DNA from: Jatrophihabitans sp.
Lineage (GTDB): Bacteria > Actinomycetota > Actinomycetes > Mycobacteriales > Jatrophihabitantaceae
Length of the DNA stretch: 64,000 bases
NCBI GenBank assembly: GCA_036389035.1
Contig: DASVQQ010000039.1
Span: forward strand, 1-64,000
Direction of reading: 5' to 3'
Below are positions 42,263 to 51,206 of this stretch, piece after piece. The notes beneath the pieces were generated by a model. That model did no database searches. It saw nothing but the letters and a program-made list of their open reading frames with translations, and was not told the origin of the DNA. Position 1 is the first letter of the stretch. Each line of letters begins with the position of its first letter. A program made the position numbers and the translations under genes.

Positions 42263-43474
42263 ATGCCTTATCTCGACCATGCCGCCACCACTCCGATGCT
42301 GCCGGAGGTCATCGACGCGATCTCCGCGGCGATGCTGGCCTCCAGCACCGGAGCCGTCGGCAACCCCTCGTCGGTGCACACCTCCGGCAGGCAGGCCCGC
42401 CGGATCATCGAGGAGTCCAGGGAGCGGCTGGCCGGCGCCCTGGGCGCCCGGCCGTCGGAGGTGATCCTCACCAGCGGAGGCACCGAGGCGGACAACCTGG
42501 CGGTCAAGGGCATCTACCTGGCCCGCCGCTCGGCTGACCCCGGTCGCCGCAAGCTGCTGGTCAGCGCGGTCGAGCATCACGCGGTGCTCGACTCCGCGGA
42601 CTGGCTGGTCACCCACGAGGACGCCGAGCTGGTGCTGCTGCCGGTGGACTCCGACGGCGTGGTGCGGCCCGAGACGCTGGCCGCGGCGATCGCCGAGGAC
42701 CCGGCCGCGGTGGCCCTGGTCAGCGTCATGTGGGCCAACAACGAGGTCGGCAGCATCCAGCCGCTCAACGAGCTGGTCGAGATCGCGCACAGCCACGGCG
42801 TGGCGTTCCACACCGACGCGGTGCAGGCCGTCGGCACCCTCAGCGTGTCGTTCGCGGCCTCGGGCGCCGACGCCATGACGGTCACCGCGCACAAGATCGG
42901 CGGGCCCTACGGCGCCGGGGCGCTGTTGCTGGGCCGCGGGGTGGACTGCGTTCCGGTGCTGCACGGCGGCGGTCAGGAACGCGACGTCCGCTCGGGCACC
43001 CTGGACACCCCCGGCGCGGTCGGGTTCGCGCTGGCGGCCGAGCTGGCGGTCAGCAGGCGCGCCGAGCTGGCCGCGCGGCTGACCAGCCTGCGCGAGCTGC
43101 TGATCGAGGGCGTGCTGCAGACGGTCCCGGACGCCGTGCTCAACGGCCATCCGACGCACCGGTTACCGGGCAACGCCCACCTGTCCTTTCCCGGCTGCGA
43201 GGGCGACGCGCTGCTGATGCTGCTGGACGCCCGGGGCATCGAGTGCTCGACCGGCTCGGCCTGCTCGGCCGGCGTCGCCCAGCCCTCGCACGTGCTGCTG
43301 GCGATGGGCGCCGACCAGCAGCGGGCCCGCGGCGCGCTGCGGCTGTCGCTGGGCCACACCTCCACCGAGTCCGACGTCCGGACCGTGGTCGAGGCGATCG
43401 GGCCGGTGGTCGAGCGAGCCCGCCGAGCGGGAGCGGCGGCCAACCTCGCCACCCTGGCCGGACGCGGCGCGTGA
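42263..43474 (+). CDS. iscS: Cysteine desulfurase
   Basis: Class V aminotransferase-fold cysteine desulfurase of 403 aa. It takes sulfur from cysteine for Fe-S clusters and tRNA thiolation. It begins MPYLDHAATTPM; the PLP lysine is Lys211 in TAHKIGGPYG and the persulfide cysteine is Cys334 in STGSACSAG. TSGGTEADNLA (about residues 73-83) binds PLP phosphate. mnmA follows 25 bp downstream, so the sulfur donor and the tRNA 2-thiouridylase are neighbours, as in mycobacteria (Rv3025c/Rv3024c). The upstream frame is open through the MFS gene but is a shadow. Confidence 0.95.
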   Translation: MPYLDHAATTPMLPEVIDAISAAMLASSTGAVGNPSSVHTSGRQARRIIEESRERLAGALGARPSEVILTSGGTEADNLAVKGIYLARRSADPGRRKLLVSAVEHHAVLDSADWLVTHEDAELVLLPVDSDGVVRPETLAAAIAEDPAAVALVSVMWANNEVGSIQPLNELVEIAHSHGVAFHTDAVQAVGTLSVSFAASGADAMTVTAHKIGGPYGAGALLLGRGVDCVPVLHGGGQERDVRSGTLDTPGAVGFALAAELAVSRRAELAARLTSLRELLIEGVLQTVPDAVLNGHPTHRLPGNAHLSFPGCEGDALLMLLDARGIECSTGSACSAGVAQPSHVLLAMGADQQRARGALRLSLGHTSTESDVRTVVEAIGPVVERARRAGAAANLATLAGRGA

Positions 43475-43513
43475 GGGTCCTGGCATGAAGGTCCTGGCAT
43501 GAAAGTCCTGGCA
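43472..43513 (+). repeat. Three 14-bp tandem copies spanning iscS stop and mnmA start
   Basis: Units tgagggtcctggca, tgaaggtcctggca and tgaaagtcctggca (43472-43485, 43486-43499, 43500-43513) span from the iscS TGA into the first codons of mnmA. The middle copy creates an ATG at 43485 that reads five codons (MKVLA) and stops with a TGA overlapping the mnmA ATG at 43499. Confidence 0.92.
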
Positions 43514-44668
43514 GCGATGAGCGGCGGCGTCGACTCGGCGGTCGCCGCGGCCCGGGCGGTCGCGGCCGGCTGGGACGTGACCGGGGTCCACCTGGCGCTG
43601 TCACGCCAGCCCGCGACGCTGCGCACCGGAGCCCGGGGCTGCTGCTCGCTGGAGGACTCCCACGACGCCCGGCGCACCGCCGACATCCTCGGCATCCCGT
43701 TCTATGTGTGGGACTTCGCGGAGCGTTTCCAGGCCGACGTGATCGACAACTTCGTCTCCGAGTACGAGGCCGGCCGGACGCCCAACCCCTGCCTGCGGTG
43801 CAACGAGCAGATCAAGTTCTCGGCGCTGCTGGACCGGGCGCTGGCCCTCGGTTTCGACGCGGTGGTCACCGGCCACCACGCCCGGCTGGTGGACGGCCGG
43901 CTGTACCGGTCGGTGGACGCGGCCAAGGACCAGTCTTACGTGCTGGCGGTGCTGACGCCGGGGCAACTGGCGCACGCGGTCTTCCCGCTCGGGGACTCGA
44001 CCAAGGACCAGGTCCGTGCCGAAGCGGCCGAGTTGGGGCTGGCGGTTGCCACCAAGCCCGACTCGCACGACATCTGCTTCATCGCCGACGGCGACACCCA
44101 GGGCTTTCTGGCCCGCCGGCTGGGGGAGCGGCCCGGCGACATCGTCGACACCGACGGCGCGGTGCTCGGCGCGCACACCGGAACCTTTGGCTTCACCGTC
44201 GGCCAGCGCAAGGGCCTGAACCTCAGCACTCCCAGCCCGACCGGCGAACCGCGCTACGTGCTCTCGATCCAGCCCAAGTCCAACACCGTGGTGGTGGGCA
44301 GCGCCGCGGACCTGGAGGTGGCCGAGGTCCGCTGCGACCGGCCGGTCTGGATCGCCGATCCGCCGGCGGCGGCCTTCGACTGCGAGGTCCAGTTGCGGGC
44401 GCACGGCATGGTGTCCACGGCGCGCGTCCATCCCGGCGCTGACGGGCTGCGCGCCGAGCTGCGGCAGTCCCAGCGCGGGGTCGCGGCCGGCCAGGCGCTG
44501 GTGATGTATGACGGCGACCAGGTGCTCGGCTCGGCCACCATCATGGGCGCCGGACCGGCCAGCGCCCCGTCACCGGATGCCCTGTCACAGGCCAGCGACC
44601 AGTCATCGGTTGCTCAGCCGGCCAGCGATCGGTCACCGGCCCGGCGTCCCGCTGTCAGCGCCGGATGA
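43499..44668 (+). CDS. mnmA: tRNA-specific 2-thiouridylase MnmA
   Basis: MnmA (TrmU), 389 aa, thiolates U34 of tRNA for Lys, Glu and Gln using ATP and IscS-derived sulfur. The ATP loop is AAMSGGVDSAVAA (residues 5-17); the catalytic Cys is in TPNPCLRCNEQIKF (about 95-108) and the persulfide Cys in SHDICFIADGDTQGF (about 192-206). The C-terminal beta-barrel is followed by a 30-residue Ser/Ala/Pro tail not usual in the family. The ATG at 43499 is fixed by the conserved N-terminus; it lies in a triplicated 14-bp junction. Its stop overlaps the MetE-like gene by four bases. Confidence 0.95.
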   Translation: MKVLAAMSGGVDSAVAAARAVAAGWDVTGVHLALSRQPATLRTGARGCCSLEDSHDARRTADILGIPFYVWDFAERFQADVIDNFVSEYEAGRTPNPCLRCNEQIKFSALLDRALALGFDAVVTGHHARLVDGRLYRSVDAAKDQSYVLAVLTPGQLAHAVFPLGDSTKDQVRAEAAELGLAVATKPDSHDICFIADGDTQGFLARRLGERPGDIVDTDGAVLGAHTGTFGFTVGQRKGLNLSTPSPTGEPRYVLSIQPKSNTVVVGSAADLEVAEVRCDRPVWIADPPAAAFDCEVQLRAHGMVSTARVHPGADGLRAELRQSQRGVAAGQALVMYDGDQVLGSATIMGAGPASAPSPDALSQASDQSSVAQPASDRSPARRPAVSAG

Positions 44669-45660
44669 GCCATCCCTGGCCGGCCGGCGCGGTGACCGGC
44701 ATCGGCTCGCTGCCCGGCGCCGATCCGGTCGAGGCCGTCCGGCTGGTGCTGGGCGAGGTCGGCGACCTGCCCTACCTGCCCGAGCTGCCCGGTCGCGGCT
44801 TCGGCGCCGACGTGATCGCCCGGACCGGCGCGCTGCTGATCGACTTTCCGGTGGAGTGGCAACCGCACGGCTGGACCGTCACCAGCTCCGCCGGACGCGA
44901 CCTGGCGCGAGCCCGCGATCACCTCAACCGCGATCTGGACGCCCTCACCGAACAGGCGCAGGGCGTGGCGCTGATGAAGGTCTCGGTGTGCGGGCCGATG
45001 ACGCTCGGCGCCGCCCTGGAACTGCCCAACCTGCACAAGGTGCTGACCGATCCGGGAGCGTTCCGCGACCTGGCCGGGTCGCTGGCCGAAGGCGTCCGGT
45101 CGCTGCTGTCGGACCTGGGCTCCGGGCTGCCCGGCACCGCCTTCGTGCTGCAGGTGGACGAGCCCAGCCTGCCCCAGGTGCTCAGCGGCCAGGTGCCCAC
45201 CCCGTCCGGGTACGGCACCGTCCGGTCGCTGCCCCGGTCGGTGGCCGGCCCCGCCCTGACCAATCTGCTCGAGGTGGCCGCTCCCGGTCACCGGGTGGTG
45301 CACTGCTGCGCCGAGCGGGTGCCCTATGACCTGCTGGCCAGCTCCGGGGCCTCGGCGGTCTCGGTCGACGCCGGCCTGATCATCGATGCCCACCTCGACG
45401 CCATCGGCGAGCTGGTCGAGGCCGGCGTCTCGATGTGGCTGGGGGTGTTTCCGGGCACCGACGCCCCGATCTCGGCCGAAGCCGCCCGCAGCCGGATCCA
45501 GGGGCTGTGGAGCAAGCTGGGCTTCGACCCGAACCTGCTCGCCGCGGCGGTCGTCCCCACGCCGTCCTGCGGCCTGGCCGGGGCGTCGCTGCCCTACGTC
45601 CGTCAGGTGATGACGGCGCTGACCGAGGTCGGCAAGTCACTGCGGGACGGGTTGGACTAG
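44665..45660 (+). CDS. MetE C-terminal-like (cobalamin-independent methionine synthase family) protein
   Basis: Single-domain protein of 331 aa similar to the catalytic barrel of cobalamin-independent methionine synthase (Rv3015c type). It starts GAVTGIGSLPG (residues 8-18); LMKVSVCGPMTLGAALELP (about 103-121) and VLQVDEPSLPQVL (about 157-169) are family strands. Possible zinc ligands are His and Cys in VVHCCAERVP (about 212-220) and Cys in PTPSCGLAG (about 298-306). It lacks the N-terminal folate-binding half, so it may methylate with another donor or have a different thiol-transfer role. The start overlaps the mnmA stop (ATGA), suggesting a sulfur-related task. Confidence 0.85.
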   Translation: MSHPWPAGAVTGIGSLPGADPVEAVRLVLGEVGDLPYLPELPGRGFGADVIARTGALLIDFPVEWQPHGWTVTSSAGRDLARARDHLNRDLDALTEQAQGVALMKVSVCGPMTLGAALELPNLHKVLTDPGAFRDLAGSLAEGVRSLLSDLGSGLPGTAFVLQVDEPSLPQVLSGQVPTPSGYGTVRSLPRSVAGPALTNLLEVAAPGHRVVHCCAERVPYDLLASSGASAVSVDAGLIIDAHLDAIGELVEAGVSMWLGVFPGTDAPISAEAARSRIQGLWSKLGFDPNLLAAAVVPTPSCGLAGASLPYVRQVMTALTEVGKSLRDGLD

Positions 45661-45700
45661 AGCGTCGCGCCGCCGCTGGGGCGGTCGGGATCGCTGCCGG

Positions 45701-47893
45701 TCAGCCGAGTGAGCTGGTGACCGGGCCGTCGGCCGCCAACCGCACCGCCAGCGGCCGACCGGCGAAGCGCAGCCCGGTCACCGCCAGCTCGCCCAGCGGC
45801 AACTCACCCGCCGGCAGCTCACCCTCCGGCGGCTCACCCTCCGGCGGCTCGCCCACCGGCGGCTCGCCCACCGGCAGCTCGCCCACCGGCAGCACCTCGG
45901 GCTCCGATCGCAGCGGCTGGAACCCCAGCGAGCCGGCGGGCGCGTCCGGTCTCGGTCCCAGCAGCGCTGTCAGGATCGCGATCGAGGACGCGGCTGCCCA
46001 GGCCTGGGGCCGGCAGGAGGCCGGGTAGGGAACCGGGCGCTGACCGGCTTCGGCGCGCTGGCCGCCGTGCAGCTCCGGCATCCGGTAGTCGAAGGCGGGG
46101 GCGGCGGCCAGCAACCCGCGGATCAGGCCGGCAGCCGCCGCGCCGGCGCCCGGCGTCCCCTCGGCGGCTGCCGCTGCCAGGCCGGTGATGGCGATCGCGG
46201 TGTCATGGGTCCACACCGAGCCGGCGTGGTAACTCAGCGGGTTGTAGCCGGCTGACGAGCTGGCCAGCGTGCGCAGGCCGAAGCCCGAGGACAGCTCCGC
46301 CGAGCCGAGCCGCCGGACGACCAGCGCCGACTCGGGCCGCGACAGCAGCCCGGTACCCAGCAGGTGCCCCATGTTGGAGGCGACCGAGTCCACCGGCTGG
46401 CCGTGGCCGTCCAGGGCCAGCGCCGGGTAGCCGCCCTGGTCGTCGCTGAGCCAGAACCGCTGCCGAAAGCGCTCGGCCAGCTCAGCGGCCCAGCCGCGCC
46501 AGCATTGCGCGCCGGGCCGGCCGAACGCCTCCAGCAGCGTCGCCCCCGCGACCGCCGCCGCGTAGCCGTAGGCCTGCACCTCGCTGAGCGCGACCGGGGC
46601 CTCGGCCAGCCGGCCGTCACGGAACTGGATCGCCTCGGCCGAGTCCTTCCAGCCCTGGTTGGCCAGGCCGTGCCCCGAGCGGTCGACGTAGCTGAGAAAG
46701 CCGTTGGCGTCCAGGCCGAAGTCGGCCATCCAGGCCAGCGCCCGCTCCAGGTGCGGGAGCAGCCGCTCGACCTCCGGCTCGGCCAGGCCCCACCGCCAGC
46801 TGTCGTGCAGCAGCAGGATCCACAGCGGGGTGGCATCGACGGTGCCGTAGTAGGTGGCCGGCAACCGCAACCGCCGGTCCTGCTGGTGTCCCGGGCCGTG
46901 ATCGGTCGCGGCGGCCCGGATCTCGTGCAGGATCTTGCCCGGCTCCTCGGCCGAGTCCGGGTCGACCCGGCTGCCCTGCCGGCGGGCCAGGGCGCGCAAC
47001 GTGCCGGCTGCCAGCCCGGTGCCCAGCGGCAGCGACATCCTTGCCGAGATCAGGCTGTCCCGGCCGAACAGGGTCAGGTACCACGGGGCCCCGGCGGCGA
47101 GAAAGTGGTCCTGCGGGCCGGCCGGGTCGGCCAGCTCCAGCGCGGCCAGGTCGGCCACCGACCGCGCGATCAGGCTGCTCAGCCGGCTGTCGCCGGACAC
47201 CACGCTCGGCTCCGCCAGCCGGGACCTGCCGCTGGGCGCGGTCACCACCGGCGGGACCGGGTCGGTGACCGCGTACCGGATCTCGATCAGCGCGGTGTCG
47301 CCGTGGCCCAGCTCCACGTCCCAGCTGAGGGTGGCCGGCGCCAGGCCGATCTCGGCGGGCGCGGGCGTCGCGGTGGCGCTGACCCGGACGCCTTCCCGAC
47401 CGGTCCAGCTGAGGCCGTCGGCCAGCCGGGCGGCGGCCAGCGCCCTGCCGGGCAGGCCGGCCTTGACCGCGGCGATGCCGGCCAGGTCGCAGGCCAGTTC
47501 GAGGGTGAGCCGGGTGCGCACCGGCAGCCTGGCCGCCGAGGTGATGGCCACCGACTCGCCGGCGCCCGTCGGTGAGACGGTCCGGCGGCGCTCGATCCAC
47601 ACGGTCGGGTCAGCGCCCGGGTCGCCGAGCCCGCGCGCCACCGACACGCCGCGGGTGCCGCTGGAACCGGCCGGCTCACCCGAGATCGCCGCCAGCTCGG
47701 CGCCGGCCACCGTCAGCACCGACCGGGACAGGATCCGTCGATCGGCCAGGTAGATGCCCCGCACGCCGCTGTCGCGGAGTTGGCCGTCCGGATCGGCCAG
47801 TGCCAGTGCCGGCGCCGCCACGCAGGCAAGCAGTTCGTGCAGGTAGGGCTGCTGGCCCGGCAGGCCGGTCATTCCAGCTGGCTCGGTCATCAC
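45701..47893 (-). CDS. Glycogen-debranching/amylo-alpha-1,6-glucosidase-like protein
   Basis: Protein of 730 aa with an N-terminal glycogen-debranching beta domain (GDE_N_bis type, about residues 25-220) and an (alpha/alpha)6 barrel (about 240-660). Barrel landmarks are APWYLTLFGRDSLISARMSL (about 268-287), TYYGTVDATPLWILLLHDSW (about 345-364) and HAGSVWTHDTAIAITGLA (about 555-572). These acidic positions suit a GH63/GH133-like inverting hydrolase. The C-terminus carries a repeated pentapeptide, about seven PxGEx units (DNA 45786-45893), probably disordered. It interrupts the otherwise rightward run from mnmA to ligA. It likely acts on alpha-glucan or sucrose-like sugars; exact specificity is open. 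Confidence 0.8.
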   Translation of the reverse strand: MMTEPAGMTGLPGQQPYLHELLACVAAPALALADPDGQLRDSGVRGIYLADRRILSRSVLTVAGAELAAISGEPAGSSGTRGVSVARGLGDPGADPTVWIERRRTVSPTGAGESVAITSAARLPVRTRLTLELACDLAGIAAVKAGLPGRALAAARLADGLSWTGREGVRVSATATPAPAEIGLAPATLSWDVELGHGDTALIEIRYAVTDPVPPVVTAPSGRSRLAEPSVVSGDSRLSSLIARSVADLAALELADPAGPQDHFLAAGAPWYLTLFGRDSLISARMSLPLGTGLAAGTLRALARRQGSRVDPDSAEEPGKILHEIRAAATDHGPGHQQDRRLRLPATYYGTVDATPLWILLLHDSWRWGLAEPEVERLLPHLERALAWMADFGLDANGFLSYVDRSGHGLANQGWKDSAEAIQFRDGRLAEAPVALSEVQAYGYAAAVAGATLLEAFGRPGAQCWRGWAAELAERFRQRFWLSDDQGGYPALALDGHGQPVDSVASNMGHLLGTGLLSRPESALVVRRLGSAELSSGFGLRTLASSSAGYNPLSYHAGSVWTHDTAIAITGLAAAAAEGTPGAGAAAAGLIRGLLAAAPAFDYRMPELHGGQRAEAGQRPVPYPASCRPQAWAAASSIAILTALLGPRPDAPAGSLGFQPLRSEPEVLPVGELPVGEPPVGEPPEGEPPEGELPAGELPLGELAVTGLRFAGRPLAVRLAADGPVTSSLG
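45786..45893. repeat. About seven in-frame 15-bp repeats (PxGEx pentapeptides)
   Basis: Tandem 15-bp units differing by one or two bases encode PVGEL, PVGEP, PEGEP, PEGEL, PAGEL and PLGEL pentapeptides near the C-terminus of the debranching-type protein. Because the unit is a multiple of three, copy number can change without breaking the frame. Confidence 0.9.
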
Positions 47894-47953
47894 CGCCGCC
47901 TTTCGTCGTTGCCGCCAGCGTGCCAGGCCGGCAGGACTGTCGGCGCCGGGCGG

Positions 47954-47959
47954 TAACTT
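47954..47959 (+). promoter_or_regulatory. -10 box TAACTT of ligA
   Basis: TAACTT ends 6 nt before the GTG at 47966, predicting leaderless ligA mRNA. Confidence 0.6.
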
Positions 47960-47965
47960 GAAGCC

Positions 47966-50074
47966 GTGACGACAGCCGATGACATCTCACCGCAGGCCGC
48001 CGAGCCGGCCGAGCTGACCGAGGCCCGGCAGCGCCATGCCCAGCTGTCCGAGCAGCTGGCCGACGCCGCCTACCGGTACTACATCGCCAACGCCCCGACC
48101 ATGTCCGACGCCGACTACGACACGCGGATGCGCGAGTTGCAGGCGCTCGAGGAGCGCTTTCCCGAGCTGCGCACGCCGGACTCGCCGACCCAGCGGGTCG
48201 CCGGTGACTACTCCTCGCAGTTCGCCGCGGTGGAGCACCTGCAACGGATGCTGTCGCTGGACAACGCCTTCACCGCCGATGAGTTGGCCGCCTGGCTGGT
48301 GCGGGTGGAGCGTGAGATCACCACACCCGAGTTCCTGTGCGAGCTCAAGGTCGACGGGCTGGCCATCAACCTGGTCTACGAGCGCGGCCGACTGGTGCGC
48401 GGCGCCACCCGGGGCGACGGCCGGACCGGCGAGGACGTGACCGGCAACGTCCGCACCATCGCCTCGATCCCGGACCGGCTGACCGGCGACGATGTTCCCG
48501 ACGTCATCGAGGTCCGCGGCGAGGTCTACTTCCCGCTCACCGAGTTCGCGAGCCTGAACGCCCGGCTGGTGGCCGAGGGCAAGGCGCCTTACGCCAACCC
48601 GCGCAACACCGCCTCCGGCTCGCTGCGCCAGAAGGACCCGCGGATCACCGCCTCCCGCAAGCTTGAGATGGTGGTGCACGGGGTCGGCCACGTCGAGGGC
48701 GGCCCCAAGGTCGAACGCCAGTCCCAGTGGTATGAGTACTTGCGGCAGTGGGGCCTGCCCACCTCGGGGCGGGCCAAGGTGGTGGCGCAGCTGACCGAGG
48801 TGACCGAATACATCGAGCACTACGGCGAGCACCGCCACGACGTCGAGCACGAGATCGACGGCGTGGTGGTCAAGGTCGACTCGCTGTCGATGCAGCGCCA
48901 ACTGGGCTCGACCAGCCGGGCGCCCCGCTGGGCGATCGCCTTCAAGTACCCGCCCGAAGAGGTCAACACCAAGCTGCTCGACATCCTGGTCAACGTTGGT
49001 CGCACCGGCCGGGTGACCCCGTTCGGAAAGATGGAGCCGGTGACCGTGGCTGGCTCCGTCGTCGAGATGGCCACGCTGCACAACGCCAGCGAGGTGGTGC
49101 GCAAGGGCGTGTTGATCGGCGACACAGTGGTGCTGCGCAAGGCCGGTGACGTCATTCCCGAGATCCTGGGCCCGGTGGTGGCACTGCGCGACGGCTCCGA
49201 GCGACCGTTCGTGATGCCCACCCACTGCCCCGAATGCGGCACCGAGCTGCGACCGCAGAAAGAGGGCGACGCCGACATCCGCTGCCCCAACCAGCGGTCC
49301 TGCCCGGCCCAGTTGCGTGAGCGGCTGTTCCATGTCGCGGGCCGCGGCGCCTTCGACATCGAGGTGCTCGGCTACGAGGCGGCGGTGGCCCTGCTCAAGG
49401 CCGGCCTGGTCACCGATGAGGGTGACGTGTTCTCACTCACGGCGGACGACCTGGCCCGCGCCGACTTCTTTCGCCGCAAGGACGGCGAGCTCGCCGCCAA
49501 CGCCCGAAAGCTGCTCGACAATCTCGAGGCGGCCAAGAGCCGGCCACTGTGGCGGGTGCTGGTGGCGCTGTCGATCCGGCACGTCGGCCCGACCGCGGCG
49601 CAGGTGCTGGCCAGGGAGTTCGGCTCCATCCAGGCGATCGCGTCGGCCAGTCCCGAAGAGCTCGCCGCTGTCGAGGGCGTCGGCATGACCATCGCCGAGT
49701 CGATCCGCGAGTGGTTCTCGGTCGACTGGCACCAGGAGATCGTCAAGAAGTGGGGCGAGGCCGGCGTCCAGCTCGAAGAGGAGCGGGTGATCGACACCAG
49801 CCCGAAGCCGCTGGCCGGCCTGGCCGTGGTGGTGACCGGCTCGCTGGAGAACTACAGCCGCGACGAGGCCGCCACCGCCATCACCAGCCGTGGCGGCAAG
49901 GCGGCCGCCGGGGTGTCGAAGAAGACCGCGTTCGTGGTGGTGGGTGACACCCCGGGCAGCAAGTACGCCAAGGCAGTCGAGCTGAAGGTGCCGATCCTGG
50001 ACGAGGACGGCTTCACGGTGCTGCTCGAGCAGGGGCCCGAGGCGGCCACCGCGGTCGCCCGGATCGGCGACTGA
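47966..50074 (+). CDS. ligA: NAD-dependent DNA ligase LigA
   Basis: Essential replicative DNA ligase of 702 aa that seals nicks using NAD. Domain Ia lies in residues 15-75 (YRYYIANAPTMSDADYD). The adenylated lysine is Lys128 in CELKVDGLAINL, and the OB-fold follows at about 325-400 (GRTGRVTPFGKMEPV). A four-Cys zinc finger has CPECGTEL and RCPNQRSCPAQ (about 423-450), helix-hairpin-helix repeats follow to about 600, and a C-terminal BRCT domain (about 610-695) contains GLAVVVTGSLENYSRDEA. All catalytic features are present. The GTG at 47966 is the only credible start. It is followed by a convergent ACT gene, as in mycobacteria. Confidence 0.97.
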   Translation: MTTADDISPQAAEPAELTEARQRHAQLSEQLADAAYRYYIANAPTMSDADYDTRMRELQALEERFPELRTPDSPTQRVAGDYSSQFAAVEHLQRMLSLDNAFTADELAAWLVRVEREITTPEFLCELKVDGLAINLVYERGRLVRGATRGDGRTGEDVTGNVRTIASIPDRLTGDDVPDVIEVRGEVYFPLTEFASLNARLVAEGKAPYANPRNTASGSLRQKDPRITASRKLEMVVHGVGHVEGGPKVERQSQWYEYLRQWGLPTSGRAKVVAQLTEVTEYIEHYGEHRHDVEHEIDGVVVKVDSLSMQRQLGSTSRAPRWAIAFKYPPEEVNTKLLDILVNVGRTGRVTPFGKMEPVTVAGSVVEMATLHNASEVVRKGVLIGDTVVLRKAGDVIPEILGPVVALRDGSERPFVMPTHCPECGTELRPQKEGDADIRCPNQRSCPAQLRERLFHVAGRGAFDIEVLGYEAAVALLKAGLVTDEGDVFSLTADDLARADFFRRKDGELAANARKLLDNLEAAKSRPLWRVLVALSIRHVGPTAAQVLAREFGSIQAIASASPEELAAVEGVGMTIAESIREWFSVDWHQEIVKKWGEAGVQLEEERVIDTSPKPLAGLAVVVTGSLENYSRDEAATAITSRGGKAAAGVSKKTAFVVVGDTPGSKYAKAVELKVPILDEDGFTVLLEQGPEAATAVARIGD

Positions 50075-50078
50075 CCGA

Positions 50079-50756
50079 CTAGATCCGGGGCTCGGGCTGA
50101 TTCGGGTCCACGAGCACGGTCGCGGCGATCGAGGCCAGGTGCGACAGCCGGATGATCTCACTCGCCAGCCAGCGCAACGCCGGCCGGCCGACCAGGATCG
50201 CGTCCCGGCCGAGCGGCACCACCGCCAGCTCGGTGCCCATGTTCGCCCATCCCGACGGCGCCCAGTCCTCCTCGGCGTCCAGGGCACGCGACGGGCTGGG
50301 CGGCCACCAGGGCGTCGGCAGCGTGTCGATCTCGGGCGCGGCCGAGCTGCGGGCGAGCACCACCGAGGCGGCGCCCTGGACGTCCGGAGCCTGCAGCACC
50401 AGCGCCCAGCCCGAGCGGAACAGCCGGCAGACCCCGTCGGCCAGCACGCTGGACGCGTCGTCGATGCTGATGGCCAGCTTCTCCAGCAGCTCCAGCTCGC
50501 GGAACGGGTCGATCACCCCGGCGTACGGCCGGATCGACTCGACCCGGACCCCCGGCACGCTGGCCGCGGCGCTCACCAGCGAATCGGCGAGCTTGTCCGA
50601 GGGCAGCTCGACCACCAGGTCATCGGTGGCCTGGCCGTTCGATCGCTCGACGATGTCAACGCTGAGAATGTCGCCCCCGGCGTGGCCCAGCGCGGAAGCG
50701 ACCGCGCCGAGCGCGCCCGGGCGGTCGGGCAGAACCACCCGAATCAGGAATGACAC
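50079..50756 (-). CDS. ACT-domain protein between ligA and gatC (Rv3013-like)
   Basis: A 225-aa protein with two ACT-like modules. The first, SFLIRVVLPDRPGALGAVAS (residues 2-21) with the GDILSVDIVER strand and VVELP, is a classical amino-acid-binding ACT domain; the second half is more diverged. A cytoplasmic regulator or sensor is inferred, with no enzyme domain. GTG 50756 is preferred over a GTG nine codons upstream because the ACT strand starts there and CACACT ends 6 nt before it. Position and orientation match M. tuberculosis Rv3013. It is divergent from gatC with a 138-bp gap. Confidence 0.8.
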   Translation of the reverse strand: MSFLIRVVLPDRPGALGAVASALGHAGGDILSVDIVERSNGQATDDLVVELPSDKLADSLVSAAASVPGVRVESIRPYAGVIDPFRELELLEKLAISIDDASSVLADGVCRLFRSGWALVLQAPDVQGAASVVLARSSAAPEIDTLPTPWWPPSPSRALDAEEDWAPSGWANMGTELAVVPLGRDAILVGRPALRWLASEIIRLSHLASIAATVLVDPNQPEPRI

Positions 50757-50880
50757 CCGCTCAGTGTGCCGTGCCCAGGTCACCTCGGTGTTACGCGCGC
50801 CGCACCAATCCGGCCAGGAGCGCCCGCATGAAGAGCCTCCCCGGCGGCGAGGGCAGGTCGGTGCCCGGACGGCGGAGCCC

Positions 50881-50886
50881 TAGACT
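50881..50886 (+). promoter_or_regulatory. -10 box TAGACT of gatCAB
   Basis: TAGACT ends 8 nt before the GTG at 50895, consistent with a leaderless operon transcript for gatC, gatA and gatB. Confidence 0.6.
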
Positions 50887-50894
50887 CTGCAGTC

Positions 50895-51206
50895 GTGTCT
50901 GACGATCGATCGACCCTGACCCGCGACGAAGTCGCGCACCTGGCCCGGTTGGCCCGGCTGGCGGTGACCGAGGACGAGCTGGACCTGTTCGCCGGCCAGC
51001 TCGATGTCATTCTCGGCTCGGTGGCCCGCATCGGCGATGTCGCCGCCGCTGACATCAGGCCGACCTCGCACGCGGTGCCGTTGCAGAACGTGCTGCGTCC
51101 CGACGTCGTCGCCCCGTCGCTGCCCCGCGAGGCGGTGCTCGCCGGCGCCCCCTCGGTGGAGGACGACCGGTTCCGGGTTCCGCAGATCCTGGGCGAGGAG
51201 GAGTAG
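50895..51206 (+). CDS. gatC: Asp/Glu-tRNA amidotransferase subunit C
   Basis: GatC, 103 aa, the small scaffold subunit of the GatCAB amidotransferase that converts Asp-tRNA(Asn) and Glu-tRNA(Gln). It shows the family pattern LTRDEVAHLARLARLAVTED (residues 8-27), ELDLFAGQLDVIL and the conserved PTSHAVPLQNVLRPD (about 56-70). Its stop TAG shares one base with the gatA GTG, so translation is coupled. The presence of gatCAB implies that Asn- or Gln-tRNA is made indirectly here. Confidence 0.96.
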   Translation: MSDDRSTLTRDEVAHLARLARLAVTEDELDLFAGQLDVILGSVARIGDVAAADIRPTSHAVPLQNVLRPDVVAPSLPREAVLAGAPSVEDDRFRVPQILGEEE

